Source: Eurosta solidaginis (taxonomy: Eukaryota; Arthropoda; Insecta; Diptera; Tephritidae). From it: a stretch of DNA of 64,000 bases. The position numbers and the translations under genes are program-made. The stretch spans positions 83,103,675-83,167,674 of the forward strand of contig NC_090322.1 in assembly GCF_040869045.1 (NCBI RefSeq). The letters run 5' to 3'. The stretch's first letter is position 1, and each line of letters opens with the position of its first letter. The notes beneath the pieces were generated by a model, which saw only the letters and a list, made by a program, of their open reading frames with translations, was not told the origin of the DNA and did not search any database. Below, piece after piece: positions 61,033-64,000 of the stretch.

Positions 61033-64000
61033 CGTCGAGTAACCAAAACAAATGCGTTAAACAAATTCCTACACGTTATTTATCAATATAACTCTAGAAT
61101 TAAAGGATATACAACGAGAAACAACGTTTGACAACCATTAAACAGTTTTAATAACTATCTCAAAAATTGTCGCTCTGATGCAAACAACTGATGAGTTATC
61201 TACTTAAATTTATTGAACAAAACGACTTACGTATTTTAAGCATGCTAACCTTTAGCCCGGTAAGCAAATTTAAAAAAAAACGCAATATGTAGGCTAGACG
61301 AGAACGGAGACGTCGAGTAACCAAAACAAATGCGTTAAACAAATTCCTACACGTTATTTATCAATTTAACTCTAGAATTAAAGGATATACAACGAGAAAC
61401 AACGTTTGAAAACCTTTAAACAGTTTTAATAACTATCTCAAAAATTGTCGCTCTGATGCAAACAACTGATGAGTTATCTACTTAAATTTGTTGAACAAAA
61501 CGACTTACGTATTTTAAGCATGCTAACCTTTAGCCCGGTAAGCAAATTAAAAACAAAACGCAATATGTAGGCTACACGAGAACGGAGACGTCGAGTAACC
61601 AAAACAAATGCGTTAAACAAATTCCTACACGTTATTTATCAATTTAACTCTCGAATTAAAGGATATACAACGAGAAACAACGTTTGACAACCTTTAAACA
61701 GTTTTAATAACTATCTCAAAAATTGTCGCTCTGATGCAAACAACTGATGAGTTATCTACTTAAATTTGTTGAACAAAACGACTTACGTATTTTAAGCATG
61801 CTAACCTTTAGCCCGGTAAGCAAATTAAAAAAAAAAACGCAATATGTAGGCTACACGAGAACGGAGACGTCGAGTAACCAAAACAAATGCGTTAAACAAA
61901 TTCCTACACGTTATTTATCAATTTAACTCTAGAATTAAAGGATATACAACGAGAAACAACGTTTGACAACCTTTAAACAGTTTTAATAACTATCTCAAAA
62001 ATTGTCGCTCTGATGCAAACAACTGATGAGTTATCTACTTAAATTTGTTGAACAAAACGACTTACGTATTTTAAGCATGCTAACCTTTAGCCCGGTAAGC
62101 AAGTTAAAAAAAAAACGCAATATGTAGGCTACACGAGAACGGAAACGTCGAGTAACCAAAACAAATGCGTTAAACAAATTCGGACACGTTATTTATCAAT
62201 TTAACTCTAGAATTAAAGGATATACAACGAGAAACAACGTTTGACAACCTTTAAACAGTTTTAATAACTATCTCAAAAATTGTCGCTGTGATGCAAACAA
62301 CTGATGAGTTATCTACTTAAGTTTGTTGAACAAAACGACTTACGTATTTTAAGCATGCTAACCTTTAGCCCGGTAAGCAAATTAAAAAAAAACGCAATAT
62401 ATAGGCTACACGAGAACGGAGACGTCGAGTAACCAAAACAAATGCGTTAAACAAATTCGTACACGTTATTTATCAATTTAACTCTAGAATTAAAGGATAT
62501 ACAACGAGAAACAACGTTTGACAACCTTTAAACAGTTTTAATAACTATCTCAAAAATTGTCGCTCTGATGCAAACAACTGATGAGTTATCTACTTAAATT
62601 TGTTGAACAAATCGACTTACGTATTTTAAACATGCTAACCTTTAGCCCCGTAAGCAAATTAAAAAAAAAACGCAATATGTAGGCTACACGAGAACGGAGA
62701 CGTCGAGTAACCAAAACAAATGCGTTAAACAAATTCGTACACGTTATTTATCAATTTAACTCTAGAATTAAAGGATATACAACGAGAAACAACGTTTGAC
62801 AACCTTTATACAGTTTTAATAACTATCTCAAAAATTGTCGCTCTGATGCAAACAACTGATGAGTTATCTACTTAAATTTGTTGAACAAAACGACTTACGT
62901 ATTTTAAGCATGCTAACCTTTAGCCCGGTAAGCAAATTAAAAAAAAAACGCAATATGTAGGCTACACGAGAACGGAGACGTCGAGTAACCAAAACAAATG
63001 CGTTAAACAAATTCCTACACGTTATTTATCAATTTAACTCTAGAATTAAAGGATATACAACGAGAAACAACGTTTGACAACCTTTAAATAGTTTTAATAA
63101 CTATCTCAAAAATTGTCGCTCTGATGCAAACAACTGCTGACTTATCTACTCAAATTTGTTGAACAAAACGACTTACGTATTTTAAACATGCTAACCTTTA
63201 GCCCGGTAAGCAAATTAAAAAAAAAACGCAATATGTAGGCTACACGAGAACGGAGACGTCGAGTAACCAAAACAAATGCGTTAAACAAATTCCTACACGT
63301 TATTTATCAATTTAACTCTAGAATTAAAGGATATACAACGAGAAACAACGTTTGACAACCTTTAAACAGTTTTAATAACTATCTCAAACATTTTCGCTCT
63401 GATGCAAACAACTGATGAGTTATCTACTCAAATTTGTTGAACAAAACGACTTACGTATTTTAAACATGCTAACCTTTAGCCCGGTAAGCAAATTAAAAAA
63501 AAAACGCAATATGTAGGCTACACGAGAACGGAGACGTCGAGTAACCAAAACAAATGCGTTAAACAAATTCCTACACGTTATTTATCAATTTAACTCTAGA
63601 ATTAAAGGATATACAACGAGAAACAACGTTTGACAACCTTTAAACAGTTTTAATAACTATCTCAAAAATTGTCGCTCTGATGCAAACAACTGATGAGTTA
63701 TCTACTTAAATTTGTTGAACAAAACGACTTACGTATTTTAAGCATGCTAACTTTTAGCCCGGTAAGCAAATTAAAAAAAAAAACGCAATATGTAGGCTAC
63801 ACGAGAACGGAGACGTCGAGTAACCAAAACAAATGCGTTAAACAAATTCGTACACGTTATTTATCAATTTAACTCTAGAATTAAAGGATATACAACGAGA
63901 AATAACGTTTTACAACCTTTAAACAGTTTTAATAACTATCTCAAAAATTGTCGCTCTGATGCAAACAACTGATGAGTTATCTACTTAAATTTGTTGAACA
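61033..64000 (+). repeat. Long-range duplicated segment, copy 2 (paired with 38130-41110)
   Basis: Carries the mark series of 38130-41110 in order, up to GAGAAATAACG at 63897, and is cut by the window end. Where copy 1 has its cluster of small indels (39541-40364), this copy has clean monomers. Private changes include CTCGAATT near 61652, ATTCGGACACG near 62180, AAATCGAC near 62608, CTTTATACAG near 62805 and CTGCTGACTTATC near 63135. Confidence 0.85.

Larger units (their letters stand above)
1..64000 (+). repeat. Satellite DNA array, ~278-bp monomer, about 230 head-to-tail copies
   Basis: The marker CGTCGAGTAACC recurs every 277-280 bp from base 1 to the end of the window (for example at 1, 279, 558 and 838), with no unique sequence between copies and no monomer seen in inverse orientation. 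Length differences come almost entirely from the internal A-tract. Monomers differ by scattered substitutions, many shared between distant copies. The first monomer is about 33% GC by hand count. The array starts and stops mid-array, so its full size is unknown. Such arrays are known from eukaryotic centromeres, pericentromeres and other heterochromatin; a centromeric role here is inference only. I recognise no named satellite family and cannot assign a species. No gene-bearing gap exists anywhere in the window. Confidence 0.98.

Noticed and set aside
1..64000. CRISPR-like array of repeats and spacers
   Set aside because: The whole 278-bp unit is repeated and there are no unique spacers between short repeats.
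1..64000. A cryptic gene cluster or novel protein system
   Set aside because: No open frame exceeds about 72 codons on either strand, and every base can be assigned to the satellite monomer or its A-rich variants.

Overview
The whole 64 kb window is a single tandem satellite array. One monomer of about 278 bp (usually 277-280 bp) is repeated head-to-tail, all in the same orientation, roughly 230 times. I found no gene, RNA gene, transposon, CRISPR array or unique spacer. The window begins and ends inside the array, so its true edges are not seen. A long AT-rich array with large numbers of diverged but collinear monomers and higher-order repeats (HORs) is the hallmark of eukaryotic (peri)centromeric or other constitutive heterochromatin. 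Nothing suggests a bacterium, phage or virus. By hand count the first monomer is about 33% GC (A 112, C 51, G 40, T 75 of 278) with 13 CpGs where about 7 are expected. This argues against a genome that methylates and loses CpGs in its satellites. An insect or other invertebrate would fit, but the species cannot be named from sequence alone.

Monomer anatomy, counting from CGTCGAG as position 1: a GC-richer head, an XbaI-type TCTAGA near 61-66, a twice-used CTGATG near 143 and 156, a 13-bp dyad TTTGTTGAACAAA near 177-189, an SphI-type GCATGC near 208-213, a CCCGG near 224-228, an A-tract of 8-15 A at about 239-248, and a closing segment GGCTACACGAG that runs into GACGTC (AatII) across the monomer junction.

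Layout, read from diagnostic variants shared between distant monomers: 1-4430 is a 9-monomer HOR in two copies (second incomplete). 4431-6418 is ordinary monomers. 6419-16440 is a mosaic of marked monomers reused in 3-, 4-, 5-, 7- and 12-monomer steps. 17829-23830 holds a duplicated segment 15 monomers apart. 23367-31161 holds a ten-monomer segment duplicated 18 monomers apart. 31162-39050 is a 16-monomer HOR. 39541-40364 is a short stretch unusually dense in small indels. 40365-47608 is a near-perfect tandem duplication of a 3622-bp, 13-monomer unit with the start of a third copy. 48051-50110 is singly marked monomers. 50111-57690 is a 6-monomer HOR in five units, four of them carrying a 19-20 nt A-rich insertion in the fifth monomer. 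57691-64000 is collinear with about 34.7-41.1 kb, some 23 kb away.

The picture is of repeated unequal exchange and segmental amplification at many scales, with no single HOR dominating. The most recently amplified parts are 40.4-47.6 kb and 50.1-57.7 kb. Short open frames of 60-72 codons exist but are different readings of the same repeat, opened or closed by A-tract length and single substitutions. I do not regard them as genes.
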